Shown piece by piece: positions 1 to 30,350 of a stretch of 64,000 bases of DNA. The translations under genes were made by a program, and so were the position numbers. Position 1 is the first letter of the stretch. Every line of letters begins with the position of its first letter. Source of the DNA: Ophthalmolycus amberensis (Eukaryota > Chordata > Actinopteri > Perciformes > Zoarcidae); contig JAFEUB010000816.1 of NCBI GenBank assembly GCA_024529925.1, positions 118,092-182,091 of the forward strand, given 5' to 3'. The notes below the pieces were generated by a model, which saw only the letters and a program-made list of their open reading frames with translations, was not told where the DNA came from and ran no database searches.

Positions 1-190
1 TTGTTACGCTGCTGCACCTTCAACTCATTTGGTGTGACCGATGGATAAAAAGCTCTCGGTATCAAACCTCCAATAAGAGTGTTGGTAGAATGTAACTTAT
101 TACATTTAGTCGTCACTCCAACAAAGTTGCTTTTTTGTGTAGCTTACTTATACGATTTATTTGAGTACTATTGTACCTCGTTAAAAAGGT

Positions 191-897
191 CAGGAGGACT
201 GGTTATATTGGGACAGAGAGGCCAGGAGGACTGGTTATGTTGGGACAGAGAGGCCAGGAGGACTGGTTATATTGGGACAGAGAGGCCAGGAGGACTGGTT
301 ATATTGTGACAGAGAGGCCAGGAGGACTGGTTATATTGGGACAGAGAGGCCAGGAGGACTGGTTATATTGGGACAGAGAGGCCAGGAGGACTGGTTATGT
401 TGGGACAGAGAGGCCAGGAGGACTGGTTATATTGGGACAGAGAGGCCAGGAGGACTGGTTATATTGGGACAGAGAGGCCAGGAGGACTGGTTATATTGGG
501 ACAGAGAGGCCAGGAGGACTGGTTATGTTGGGACAGAGAGGCCAGGAGGACTGGTTATATTGGGACAGAGAGGCCAGGAGGACTGGTTATGTTGGGACAG
601 AGAGGCCAGGAGGACTGGTTATGTTGGGACAGAGAGGCCAGGAGGACTGGTTATGTTGGGACAGAGAGGCCAGGAGGACTGGTTATATTGGGACAGAGAG
701 GCCAGGAGGACTGGTTATATTGGGACAGAGAGGCCAGGAGGACTGGTTATATTGGGACAGAGAGGCCAGGAGGACTGGTTATATTGGGACAGAGAGGCCA
801 GGAGGACTGGTTATATTGGGACAGAGAGGCCAGGAGGACTGGTTATATTGGGACAGAGAGGCCAGGAGGACTGGTTATATTGGGACAGAGAGGCCAG
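191..897. repeat. 32-bp minisatellite, about 22 copies
   Basis: Tandem units begin GGAGGACTGGTTATATTGGG and finish ACAGAGAGGCCA, 32 bp each, and are almost identical. The main variable site is A or G in TTATATTG/TTATGTTG. Unit 4 has GTGAC in place of GGGAC. Since 32 is not a multiple of 3 and the unit lacks stops in all three plus frames, the array gives long open frames with a 32-residue periodic peptide. These are an artefact of the repeat, not a protein I can support. Confidence 0.97.
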
Positions 898-962
898 GTG
901 TACCTGGAGCAGATTGAGGAGGACTTTGCGGTGCTCAAGACTCACGTGATGCCTTTCAGACA
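897..962 (+). CDS. candidate internal exon of an unidentified gene
   Basis: Right after the last minisatellite unit (…GGCCAG) is an open stretch encoding VYLEQIEEDFAVLKTHVMPF and RQ. It ends CAG at a consensus GTGAGT donor. The composition is that of a helical coding exon (22 codons, phase 0 at both ends) and unlike its flanks. The acceptor would be the AG of the minisatellite unit itself, with no pyrimidine tract, so the 5' boundary is doubtful. The parent gene was not recognised and no following exon was found before kank4. If real, it is transcribed towards kank4. Confidence 0.4.
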
Positions 963-1111
963 GGTGAGTACAACAACACACTCTTTGCTCACACTCTCCA
1001 GATGAGAACGTCAACAACCGGCGTTGTGTGCGTGCACTACCCGGCTGGTGTGTAAAAACTGTGCAGCTCTCCTTTTGCTTTATTATATGTGTTTGTATTG
1101 TTATATTATAC

Positions 1112-1143
<32 letters not shown>

Positions 1144-3882
1144 GTGTTGTTTGCCTTGGTGATGTTTTATTATTCTTTTGATGATAAAAGAAGTGGCAGG
1201 TCATGTCATTCATGTGGCCTTATAATGCCTATTTCACCCGCCGTGGTGACTTTTTATTTATTGTTGGCCATTGTTTGTCTATTGTCTCTTTTTCCGGCTA
1301 ATCCTCGGCAACACTTAAGAAGGCAAATATAGGCCTATATGTATATTCGATCATCAGTTCTATGCACAGGCTGCAAAGTGCGTTTATAGAGAAGAAGGAA
1401 CTTCACTGCTCTTTTGGACATCAGGACTTGATGGACTTGAAGATGTTTTTATAGGTTGACAGTCTATTTTGTAAAGTAGTTGTATCATTTAACTTAACGC
1501 TGTAACATCTACTCAGAGTACATTTTAACATGACCTACCTTTTACTTTTTGCCTGAGTACATTTTTACACAAGTAGGTCCCGGTACTTGCACTTTTCCTG
1601 AAGTAAAATGTCCTAAAAGTAACGTTACATTAACTTGAGTGCAATATTCTAATACTCCATCCATCCCTGCTAATAATGTAATAGTATAACACTGACTGAG
1701 ACCATTTTGCATAATGAGTACTTTTACTTTTGACAAACGTTCTGCTCTTTCACTTTCACAAATATGCATGCCTCGTACCTGCACTTGAAGGTACTTGTCT
1801 TTCTATAGTGTGATATTGCTTCTGTAACTTAATGATTAAGGGATTATGGTTTGTCATTAATCATGTGTTTTACCCCCATATCCTGCCTGAGATGCAGTTC
1901 TCAGTTGGATAGGTCTGAGAAGATCCTCAATCATCCCCAGCCAAAATACAGAGACCGTTGTTCTCCCTCAGTTAGTGTGTTCTTACCGCACAGTAATACC
2001 ACCATCTTCTGGTCACTGCTTTTTACTACATTGTAGAATGGCTTTGGAGCTGAGGCCCACAATGCAAATTGGCATCGTCATGTAGAAGCTGCACTACAGA
2101 GCAACCGTTTGGTTCTGTTTTTCCCCTGTTGAAGCTAAAACCACTGATGTAACCTGATCATATTTACGTGTAAATGTTGTTGAGGCTGCCATTAAGTTAC
2201 CTGATGGGAAATTATGTCAAGTGGCATGTCTAACATGTAGATTTGGTGTCAAAATAACAGTTAAGCTTCAACTTATCTATATCTATATGACTACATCACA
2301 GCTCACTCACTACTGTACACCATTGACTTGGATTAAAGTATTTTGTGCCTATCCTAACTGATCCTAACTGGCAGTAAAGGAGAAATAAATATAGATAAAC
2401 ACAATTGGCAGTAGCTGCTGTTTTCAGTTGGAAATGACCAAGAACAACATGAAATAAGTCTTAAATCTTCATATTTATTTATTTAGAAGTAGTTCTCTGG
2501 TTTGCAACATATATGCCTGTTGTACAAGGAATATTACAGAGAGGTACATGTTTTTAAATTTGACTCTGTCATGTAGACTTATCCAAACAAGGGAGACGTT
2601 GCCCGTATAGCTTTAGGCAGTGTCGAATCTGCGTTGTAGTTTCCCCACAAATGTCAAAGGTAGAGCATTAAAGGGCACATGACACAGTCAAAACCTCGTC
2701 CACATCGCACATGTACTACACCACTCAACCAATCAAAGAGAAGCTGAATAATCACATCATCAGGGAACACTCGGCATCATTTCCAATCATTCAAATTCCC
2801 CTCCAACACAATCACTGGAATATTTGTCCATGCATACATAAGTATACTATATATGGTAAAAAATATAGCATTTGGAATAAATACTTGAATCATTTATAGA
2901 GCAAACTGTCAGACAATACTTGTTATATATTTTTCACAATACTGTATGTACATGTATTTCGGTTACTTTACAGGAACAGATAAAACTATTTAGTCAACCC
3001 CATGTGAAACAGATTTGATTTCACTTCTTTGGTGTTGAGCCAGTAATGAAACCGTATTACATCTGGGTCACACTGGATTAAACATATGGATGTGATTTAC
3101 TTCAACACTTAATACACAGGCACGGAAGACCAGATATACTAGATAATACACACCGCACAGATCGGATCATCCTTTAGCTGTCTGACACACGGGAAGCTAC
3201 ACAGACTCTAACTCACGTCCCTCAATATACAGACAACCGCAAATGATCACATGTGCGTCACTGAGTTAAAATAAATTCTTCTCCTGAACCCTGTGTAAAT
3301 GCAGCCTCATTGTTGAGGAAATCTGTGCTACTTTGTGACTCAACAAAAGAGGATCTGATTACTAAACCACTGTTGAAACAAAATCCCATTGTTGCAGAGT
3401 AAATGCAGCCATTGTGTATACTCTACTACATAATCAAGATACTTTGGATAGCAGGTCTATCTTCATGTGAATCTATGTAGTCTCATGTTAGCATCCATAA
3501 AAATAAAGTGTCTGGGAATGAGCCTCAGTGGTCAGATCACACTGCAGCCCAGAAAGAAAGTTGTTAATTGCAGCACTACATTACTGTAGGCATGGCAATG
3601 TCTGGACCAAAATCTCTCCTCCTCTGTAGAGAGCGACTTGTGAATGCAGACTGGACCTTAATAGATCACACTATGGCAGTTGTTAAAATCAGTGGTATTC
3701 ACCTTTTTAAATTCCACCTTCAGTAACCCCAGCAAACCCCAGTCGAACAGAGAACAGTTGGTTGATGTCTTCTCTGGGGGAGCTCCGTAAAGACAGAGTG
3801 ACCAGACGATGGCATGAGAGTTATCGTAAGCGGTAAACGTTTATAACAGAAAAGCTGTGTTTCAAACCGGAGGCTGTTCCCG
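963..3882. other. non-coding interval between the candidate exon and a repeat
   Basis: No exon could be supported. There is a short (TA)n at about 1110-1142. A stretch at about 1495-1800, rich in GAGTACATTTT and TACTTGCACTTTT motifs, looks like a teleost 'acttaagtac' repeat; a related fragment is at 45948-46010. The rest is unremarkable AT-rich sequence. Confidence 0.5.
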
Positions 3883-4122
3883 AGGGCTGCACCCGATTAA
3901 TCAACGAATTGGTCTTTTTGGTCTTCGGCGACTAAGATTCCTTTGGTTGTTTTTTATGCTTTTTTCCTGCTGAATGACTTGTTCACAAGAATCTTATGAT
4001 CACATCTCTGGTGAACAAAAGATTTGAAGTCGTGCTTTGTGGAGTTTTACAGATCTGTCAATTAAATCAACATCGTATGAGTGTTCGTCGACTAAGAATC
4101 TCTTTGGTCGAGGACAGCCCCT
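3883..4122. mobile_element. short non-autonomous DNA element (hAT-like), copy 1
   Basis: The left end reads AGGGCTGCACC and the right end GGTCGAGGACAGCCCCT, whose reverse complement begins AGGGGCTGTCC, so the ends are inverted. The interior shares an ordered set of segments with 37617-37850 (GACTAAGA, ATGCTTTTT, TGAATGACTT, CATCTCTGGTGAACA, TTTGGTCGAGG). It has no coding capacity. The family assignment rests on the terminus style only, and no target duplication was seen. Confidence 0.6.
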
Positions 4123-21431
<17,309 letters not shown>

Positions 21432-21450
<19 letters not shown>

Positions 21451-21505
21451 GGGAGGCGGAGTTCTCAGTCATCGACTTGTGTTTGCTTCAGTTGGAGCTT
21501 GCAGC
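21432..21505 (-). CDS. kank4: kank4 first coding exon (5' UTR plus start codon)
   Basis: An acceptor (TTTTATCCAG) precedes 21505. About 55 nt of 5' UTR are followed by two ATGs in tandem (21450 and 21447) and the residues MMDKKS. The exon ends in phase 1 at a strong GTGAGT donor, and the leftover G joins CC of the next exon to give Ala. The first ATG is chosen because no upstream in-frame ATG is visible in this exon. A further 5' non-coding exon must exist to the right because this exon starts with a splice acceptor. Confidence 0.85.
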
Positions 21506-24500
21506 CTGGATAAAACAGAAATGAGAGAACTGTGTGAGAAACGTAAATATTATCCATCATTGTCGTCTGAACAGAACTGAATTATACATTCTGCCGTGTC
21601 TCATTTTGACAGATCTGGGAAATCAAATGAACGGAGGAAAATTGTGTTTGGAACCTTGTGGATAATTTCCTTTGTTGAAGTCACTTGTTCTCCAAGATTC
21701 ACTAATTATTTTTCACTGATTCAGTACAGCCAATACAATAAAACTGACTCATACAACAAGACAACTAATATTTGAGAAAATCAATAAGTTGTGTAAGACC
21801 ATGTTTCAGCCTTGGCTAGGTTGCCAGGACAAAATATGCCGACTTGTGTCATAACTAAGCTAAGCAATTTGCAACTGTATTTAGGTAAACCAAACATTAT
21901 GTTTAAAATGCATGCAGTAATATTTGAATGGCACACAAAAAAACACAACACATTTTTTTTGAATGACAATGTTTAATGCCTCTGATGACAAATTGTTCAG
22001 TACAAAGCCGGGCAGCATTACCTACAGTCCAGATGGTTAACTGGGGTGAGGAAAAGCATTTAAATAATTTGTCTCACATTCAGCAATGACTCTCTATGTA
22101 ATAAAACGGTAAATATGCAGTTATTTACTGTGCAGTCTCTGCTTCTCTACTGAAGATAACATTATGTAGTTATACCAAGCAACAGCAAATACTAATAGCA
22201 CAATGAGGGTGAAAGGCGGCACGATTGTCTTCATTAACTTCATTTAAGTTGCCTTGCTGAGCCAGAACCTTTAGAAGCCATTTAAAGTCGACACAACCCT
22301 GGAAAGGCTCACAAAAGGGAACACTTTCCATTTGGTGCCACTTTGTATCATTTGTTCCACTTGGAGAAGCCAAGAAACTGGAGCCACTTGCCCTTTTTTT
22401 TCTCTTTTACAAAGCGCTTGCTGAAGAGTAGAGGTAAGTGAGATGGAAAACAATTCAGCAAGGGGAGTCGAAACTTTTAAAGGCTTATGTAAAGCCTTCT
22501 AATAAAATATACAGTACTAATGATAAAACCCGGCAATTCGGTGAGATTGCTGCACAGCTCAAATCCATATTAAATGAACACTTGAGCCCTCACGGACAAA
22601 TTCAACGGTCAACTTTAAGGCTATTTAGCAAAAAGGCACACATTATTCATGTAATTTCAATGCAAATTTGTGTCACCGGAGAAAAATATCTGCTATGTAG
22701 GAGACATAGTGCACAAGTGCCTGAAGCTCTGGTTTAATACATGCTGGAGTTCAAACTTCAACATTTTCATTATTTTTAGGTGGTCTAGCACAGTATTCTG
22801 CAGTATACTGTATGTATTGGAACGGGAACTACAGGTGTTTTCTATAATATAACATGCTTTTATGCATTGTATTTTATTATGTCCCTGGGTTAAAAGTTAA
22901 TGCAGGTATAATAACCAATGCTATATTGCAACGTAAATAGTTATAATAATGCAACAGTGCAGCTTTGATGATGTTACCTCTGTCCATATTTTAATACCAT
23001 TTGTTACACTCAAAAAGGATAAAGGTCTAGTGGGGAATATGAATACACTCTCTCTGAAGAGGCAGTTTTCCCATTTGAAATGGCTGCTTTGATGTCTCCA
23101 AAGAATGGGAACACACACCTCCTCATTGTACTGTTCGACAAGGAGTTTGTGATACTGAAAAAAATGTATCATGCATAGCCATTCTCAACAACCCAGATGG
23201 CTTCTGTAGCAGTGCATTTCTAGTTTCTAATCAAATTTTCAACTGACCCTGTACCAACTGTGTTTTTCTAAAAGCCACCCCAGTCTGTTGCATGTGACAT
23301 AGAAGCCCCTGTAATCAATTACTACAATACAAATGCAATTAAACACCCATTACAGCATAATTTAGATATGTATGTGTGATTGTACGGAACAGAACTTAGC
23401 TGATATATACATAGTTTCGAGTCAGTGCATATATAGTCCGGGCCACAGGGTCAGCTGTGTGTTGTGCTGAGTTGGGACGTATTGCAAGGCAAGCATTACA
23501 CGAGCTAGAAATGCAATCAATCACAAATGACAGCCAGTCCACCCAGAGGCCTAAACGGGAACCTGTACCGCCTTCATAGATTGAGCCTTAATAATGAAAA
23601 GGAGCTGGTGACCTGGAGCAGAAACGTTGTCTTTGTTACAGATGAACAGATATACGCGCACACACATAGAGAGAGAGACACACGAAGATCATCTGACTGA
23701 CAGCCTCTGCACAGGATCTGACACCATGTGATTGCTACCATGGCAACCATTCTTCAAGCCACTACTTATGTGCGTGTCCCGGGAGTGAGGAGAGGCACGG
23801 GCATTCCTGACTCCTCCCGATGCTTAATGCGACTATACCATCGGCTTGCTGTCCTTAAGGCTTAATTAACCGTTTCGGGAGCGGAAGAATGCCGCTCGTA
23901 ATTGCTGAGTGAAGTACAGAGAGACCCAACTGGCAATTATGCACAGTGGGCAGGCAACAAAACCCTCCTTAATTAGATCATTACCGAAATGGAGAGACAG
24001 AGGTAGAGTGGGGGAGAAGGGGGAGCTAAGGAAAAAGGAGGGAGGAGAGAAGAAATAGGGTGGAGAACATGTGGATGAAGATGAAGAATGAAAGCTTCAG
24101 TATGGCAGACGAGTCTGACAGAAAGAAATGAGGAGGGCAGAAGTAAAGATGACGCTGTGAAAAAGTTGCCACAGTAACGATCAGTGACTCTGACAAAACT
24201 GTTCAGAGTCTACCTTGCCTTCTCCATAATGCAGTTGTGAGCATTTTCTTTTATAATTAAAGTCTCTCTTAATGCTTTTTAGGCCAATGAAAGGCCTCAG
24301 AGCAACAGGAATTTCGTAGTGTTTGGTAAGCTTCTGCATGAATTACTATGAATTATGAGCCATGATATATATAATCTATATATATATAATCTATAATCCT
24401 ACATTGCCCCATCCCTAAACACAGTAACTAGTGGATGATCCAGGTTAGGCTAGTGAATAAACATTGGAAGCCGCTGATGATGCACGATCCACAATGGATT

Positions 24501-26550
24501 ACACTCATAATGACTATGAGCTAAAAGCTCATAAAGGCGATGCTAATCCAAATTGACAGTGTTTGCTACAGGCTAGACGAGGCCAAAAGGAGGCCACGGG
24601 TATGTGTGTCCAAAACTGTGTTCGCATGTGTCAGCGCCACGTTAGTCACCCTCTTTGTTAGTGTTTGTTTACGTGTATATGTGCTTACATTGATTACAGT
24701 ATGTAGGTTTATGTGTGTGTCTGGTTGAGTCACTGTTGTTGAAGTCTCTCGGTCTCACACATAATAACCCCTGAAAGGACATGCAGCAATCACTCAACAC
24801 CAATCCAATAAGCGTGACATCTGGTCGAGAGGCGACGACGTCGGTAATGTGAAGCCCGGAAGACGGGAATAATGAGAGTATAGTAAATAAGCTCGTACTG
24901 ACAGCCAGAAGGTTTCATGTCATCAGCGTGGAAACCTCAACCAAAGTAATATAACCGAGACCCACAGAGAAATACCCAACATTGTATTTGAAAATATGAA
25001 AACACACAACAATCGATGGGGAAAACTGATATTTCTGCAAATACTGCATATCATGATATAATTTAAGGTTACACTGACTGAAAATGATATGTACACCTAC
25101 TCAGGGACCAGACAAACAAGCACACACAGCTACCTACTGCCAAGATAAAAGGGCGGAAAGCATTAATTGAATGTCATGGGTCATTACATTGGAGTGACTG
25201 TGTATTGGATATTGAATTAGTCTGATACACTGGCACAGAGCAGGCTCAGATAGAAGACAGGCCGACAGGAAATAAGATTGGAGAGCGCAAGCAGGGGACA
25301 GGAGGTGGGCGGACGGGGGAGAGAAACTGTAAAAGAGGCAGAGATGGGAGTGGCAGCTGTACACACTCATATCTCAGACATGCAGAGGGACTTTACTGTT
25401 ACGTTTCCAACTATCCTAGCTCTCATTCTGTCACTTTCTGCCCCATACTTTATCACCGTGGCAGTGTGCTGCAACCAGCTGAAAGGTGGCTCTGGCTTTA
25501 CAACAGCTCTCGCCCGCCTCCCGGGGGCTTTGGGGGCTCTCCACCTCTAGGGCTCCCTGTGCGACTGTCCTCAGTGCATCAGCACCACCCGTCCGTCTCT
25601 CAAAACACTGTGGGAACACTACAGCAGCAATGACACAGGCCACGAGTGCTTATCACAGCCCTGACATGGGACCAGCTATCTCTGTTTACCCACATACTAC
25701 CTTGAGAATGAAAGCAGGGTTGCCGAGCTTTAATAAGCTGACTCTCAGCCTGAGAGGCACACAAACAAAGTCGAGCAAGAGCACATGTGCAGACAAACAG
25801 GGACACAGATAAAGAAGCATATGTAAAGTGCAGAACACTTTGGTTAAATACCTACTGCAGCACAGTATTACTGGAGGGCAATTTCAACAAAGCAGCAGAA
25901 GATGGTATCTCATGGGGCACCACAGTGAAAGATTACTTTGCAACCTTAATTTATGTGTTTAAAGGTACCTTATTAACATTTAAAGCTATTTGAGGACATT
26001 TTAAAATTGAAACTTACCGGATTAAAAACAATGTTGAGCAGTTTTTACAGCAGTTTCTAACTTGCTCTCTTCAGCAGAGAAATTAATTAAATCAGGCAAG
26101 TTTTTAAAAGCTGTCCCTTAGCAGGTGCACCTCATTTAAATTTGAAAAGTTTTTGTTGAAAGCTGATCAGGACCACAACTGTGATTGTTCTGTCTAGAGC
26201 AAGACCTCTGTCTGTACACTGTGAAGTGGATGCTTTTTGGTACTTTGGTAAGTTTTGTTTTGTTTTTGATTTGAGACAACAGTTCATGGTCTCAATCGCT
26301 AGTTTCAAGTTGTCTTCAACACAGCATGATGTTCACTTTATTATGGTCCCATTTAGAGTAAAACAGACGATAAAGCAGGGCATGGCTACCTTGTCATTAA
26401 CAGGTCGCTACAGCGCTGTTGTCCGGTCTGGGAGTTGGCGTGTTTTCATCTTACATCTTTAACCCTTTCATGATTTGTTTTCAGTTCCTGAAAGTTAATT
26501 GTAACCTTTTTGGTCGCCTAAAAATGTCTTGTTTAGCGTTCAATTGTACT
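21506..26550. other. kank4 5' intron or upstream DNA, no coding exon seen
   Basis: The sequence is mostly AT-rich. A block at about 23810-23985 combines two homeodomain-type TTAATTA/TTAATTAG cores with a complex, non-repetitive composition. It is a candidate conserved element, listed in the findings. A (TA)-rich stretch lies near 24366-24393. No gene was supported. Confidence 0.5.
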
Positions 26551-26697
26551 TAGCTCCACCCTCTTGTGTCACGTCTGGTTGCAAAAAAACCAAGATGGCC
26601 ACGGCCAAAATGCCAAAGTCCATGCTTCAAAACCGTAGTACACAAACCAATGGGTGATGTCACTGTGACTATGTCTACTTCTTATATACAGTCTATT
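26551..26697 (-). repeat. dispersed repeat, copy A
   Basis: Its reverse complement begins AGACTGTATATAAGAAGTAG and contains CACCCATTGGTTTGTG, GGTTTTGAAGC and GCCATCTTGG. It matches, in inverted orientation, the block starting at 31011. The family is common in fish genomes; the class was not determined. Confidence 0.7.
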
Positions 26698-29600
26698 AAC
26701 CAGTAGCTAATGTTAGCAAACTTTGGAATAATATTGCCGTCTAACTTTCCTTTACTTGTGCTGTTATTACGCTACGTTTTAACATTTGTCATGAGCCACA
26801 ATTAGCCACAAAGTCTCACGTAAGCTACATTTAACATCACATCGTGAAAACTGTTACTTTTTATAGGAGTTTATATTTAATCAGATTTTTGTTATACATT
26901 TTGTACTCATCTGCGACCATTACAGAGCAGTTCTCGATGATACAACGTGTGATTGAGGGACGCAGCTGGCGTAATTAGTTCAACTAGTGAGTTGCAGGTG
27001 TAGATCACGATCTTGCATAATAATGACACACTACAACACAAGAGATGCTCCAGAGCGGCAAACTGGGAAAATGTACTGATAAGGCAACCGGCACCTGGAA
27101 AGTTTCTGATTGCTGAACCAGATCAAATGAAGGATGTTGCTGTCCTCCAAAACATGAAGACAGAACTAGGAGACATTTACCTGATATCTCTGTGCTGAGC
27201 CTGCATGTGCTCTGATCAATCCCTCAGCTCTGCAAGAGCCATTTGAGCACAGTTTGGTCCATCCCACTCAAGAGTATCTCTGTCTAGTACATTACAGCAA
27301 TATACTCTAGTCCTGTAATACATCTCCAGACCTCTTCTTTCAGTCCTAATCCAGTATGATCTAGTCTAGTCCGGTATGAGTGTCTGTATTCACAAGGGGA
27401 CAGATTGTTCCCCCCATGCTACACAACATCTGGCAATCAACCCCAGAGATAAAATGAGAGCGGGAACTTCTGTCTATGGGCTTCATTAAACAGCGTCTAA
27501 ATCATCCCGCTGGGCTGCAGTGAGTAGGCTACTGTTTTATTATAGGTCAGACTGCTTTTTCTGTGTGGAACTGCAAATTAAGATTATGAGTTGCACTCAA
27601 TACTTGAAGTGTAACATGAATTTTAACATGATAAGCAGACAAAATATTGCCAAAACTAAACTATAAAGTTCTTTATCTCCAGTCCTTTGCTGGTTGACAG
27701 TTATTTGTAGAGCCCAAAAGAGACAAAAAAACCATCTGTTACTGCTGTAGTTCAGCTTAAATCAAACAATATGTTCTGTTTCTGACTGCTGAATAGAAAT
27801 GTTCTTTCTGAGCTCAGAGCAAACAATAGAAACTCATGCTTATTCCAAAAAAAAAGAAACTAAAAGGCGCAGATTGCTGGCTTTTAAGTATCTCTCTATT
27901 GTTCAGTTGCAAGCTTCCTTTGCCTCAGCGTAAGGAAATTAGTTGTAAGGACATCAAACACTTCAAGGCCCAAAGATTCCACTTACGTTCAGAAAGATGA
28001 CTAAGAATGTACAGGATGCATGTGGAGGATGACCTCCAATGTATCTTTATGTTCGACTTGGAAAGATTTGCTTCGGCTGCTGCCAAATATTAGAGCCCTG
28101 TTCCTTTGCAGCATGTCATGAGTAAACTGATCCCCTGATTTCCTTATCAACATCTCCGTATACAGACACCCAATGTTGAATAAACAGAACTGTATCTCTA
28201 TCTATTTTTGAGGGTATCCGGCCTTTTATTTGGACCACTGTCAGTAGTTTAGATATGTCGGACCCTGTTCACAAATGGCCTTCATACGTCACTTTCCCCC
28301 TTGAGCCATGGTTCTTCGTTGATGCTCAACCTATCAGCAAAGCTGTACTGGGCACTGAACATTGCTTAAATTTACACTACACTGCTGCTCTCTAAGTATA
28401 AATAATATGAACGTTACCTGTCCAAAGTTTGTCCAATCAGGTTACAGCTGAATGAGACTCTAGCTAAATGAAAAGGCATCAATAATCAGACAGAGATATA
28501 TGATTCGGTTTGCTATTCAACATCTGTAGCTGAACACGGGGAAGCACTGTATCCTTTTGTTGTCGAGCGACTGCATGTGCATAAAACACAGATTTATGTG
28601 TGGTTCAAGTGGTCCCTGCTAACAGAGAAGGTAACTCACGTACTGCTGCATTAAAACCATCAATCAAATCACCATTTCATACTCATATGACATCTGTACT
28701 ATGTGATCGGCTATTTTTAGATACCCAGTAAGTGAGCACAGGAGAGGAGGTGGAGGAAAGACTTCCTCCGTCTACTGTGCAAGATGTTTAAAAAAAAAGC
28801 ATGTTTTTTTGATGTTGGAAGTAAAAAAAAAAAAAAAAGATGCCATTTCAACTTGATCTGTATTAGCGTGGACATGACCGTAGCATTTCCACCACTGTCC
28901 TGCTTCTGCCTCAACTGTCAAAGGACAGATAGCCCTTACACCAGGCCCTCCCTGCAACTGTTTTCCTATCAGCCCATCGCTTTATCTTTCCATACACAGA
29001 ATGAAAGCATATTCCGTTTTCAGGCGGCTGTCCTCATGTCCTAGTGGTATTCCAGCGAGCAGCTGCCTGCTTTCATTAACGATAAGGGAAGTGACACACC
29101 ATCTATTATTCATCGGAGCACACAGCCAACCCCTTCCAGCTGGATCTGCGTTAGCATTACGGGCTACATCCGCTCATGGAAGTTAATGAGGATGGTAAAG
29201 TAACTGCTACCGCTAATTAGAATGTGGGCTATCTGAGGTTTATGTCAACGTTAGCGGATGTTAAAATGGGTTGGAAAGGATGGTGACAAGAGAGGAAATG
29301 AGCAGGGGCAGTTGGAGATGGGTGGCAGAGTAAGAGATGGCAGAGAGATGGAGAGAAATAAGACAGAAGACGGGAATGTGGTGGGAAGAAAAAGTGAAAA
29401 GTAGACAGGACATGGGACAGAGGAGTTAGTCGGGGGAAAGAGGATTGTGCTGTATGTTGCCACAGACCAAGATCACTTACAGCGCTGTCACATTACATCC
29501 CCTCTTACAAACTGACAGGCAAAAACAACTTGCACACAAACAAACATGTATAAAATATTCAAAATGTACAATATTAGCGAGTTTAAGCTGATGTATTAAC

Positions 29601-30271
29601 ATGCTCTACAGAGAAACGTGGGTTATAAATGAATCTAGGTCCCCCTGCTCATTAATTATCACTTTCTACTCACACTGCCAAAATAGAGGAGGCGCACACA
29701 CTCACGTGCGATCATAAAATTTAACACAGTCCGGGCAAAAAGGAAATAAGACATTTGTGCATGGAAGCAGAGTCAGACATGCGTTCACACACAATTTATT
29801 CCTCCTCACGGTCACACACCCCCCGGTGATGAAGAGGCTGCCTGACACCAACAGAGTGTGAAGCCAGGCAGGCCATGGCTGTGCAGCACCGTCTGCAGAG
29901 CAGGCAGGACGACTCTGGGAGGAAATCAACACTTCTAAATTCACACTCTATTGATCTGAGCATGATGACAGCCTTCCAACTCAGCTTCCGCTTGCACACA
30001 CATGGTAACACGCGTACATGTAGGAGAACACAGATCGGACACGCACATTCAAACACCACCTAGTAAAAAAAAAAGAAAAAGATTTGGCTGATTGCCCCAC
30101 TGAGTAGCTCAATACTCATTTTACTGTGTTGCATGTGTGTGTGTGTACGGCTGCAATCGAGCGACTGTGTTGCCTGATTGTCAGCCTGTCCATTTATTCC
30201 TCCCGCACCGTCAGCTGCCAAAGCTGTGTGACGAGTGCTACATTCAACGGACTGAAAAACACCTCTCTCTC

Positions 30272-30350
<79 letters not shown>

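Noticed and set aside
191..897. CRISPR-like direct repeat array
   Set aside because: Units are contiguous with no unique spacers, and the DNA is vertebrate nuclear.
171..1005. Long plus-strand open frames of about 200-250 residues
   Set aside because: They are the 32-bp minisatellite read in three frames. The peptide is a forced 32-residue repeat without a real start. Only the last 22 codons (897-962) look exon-like.
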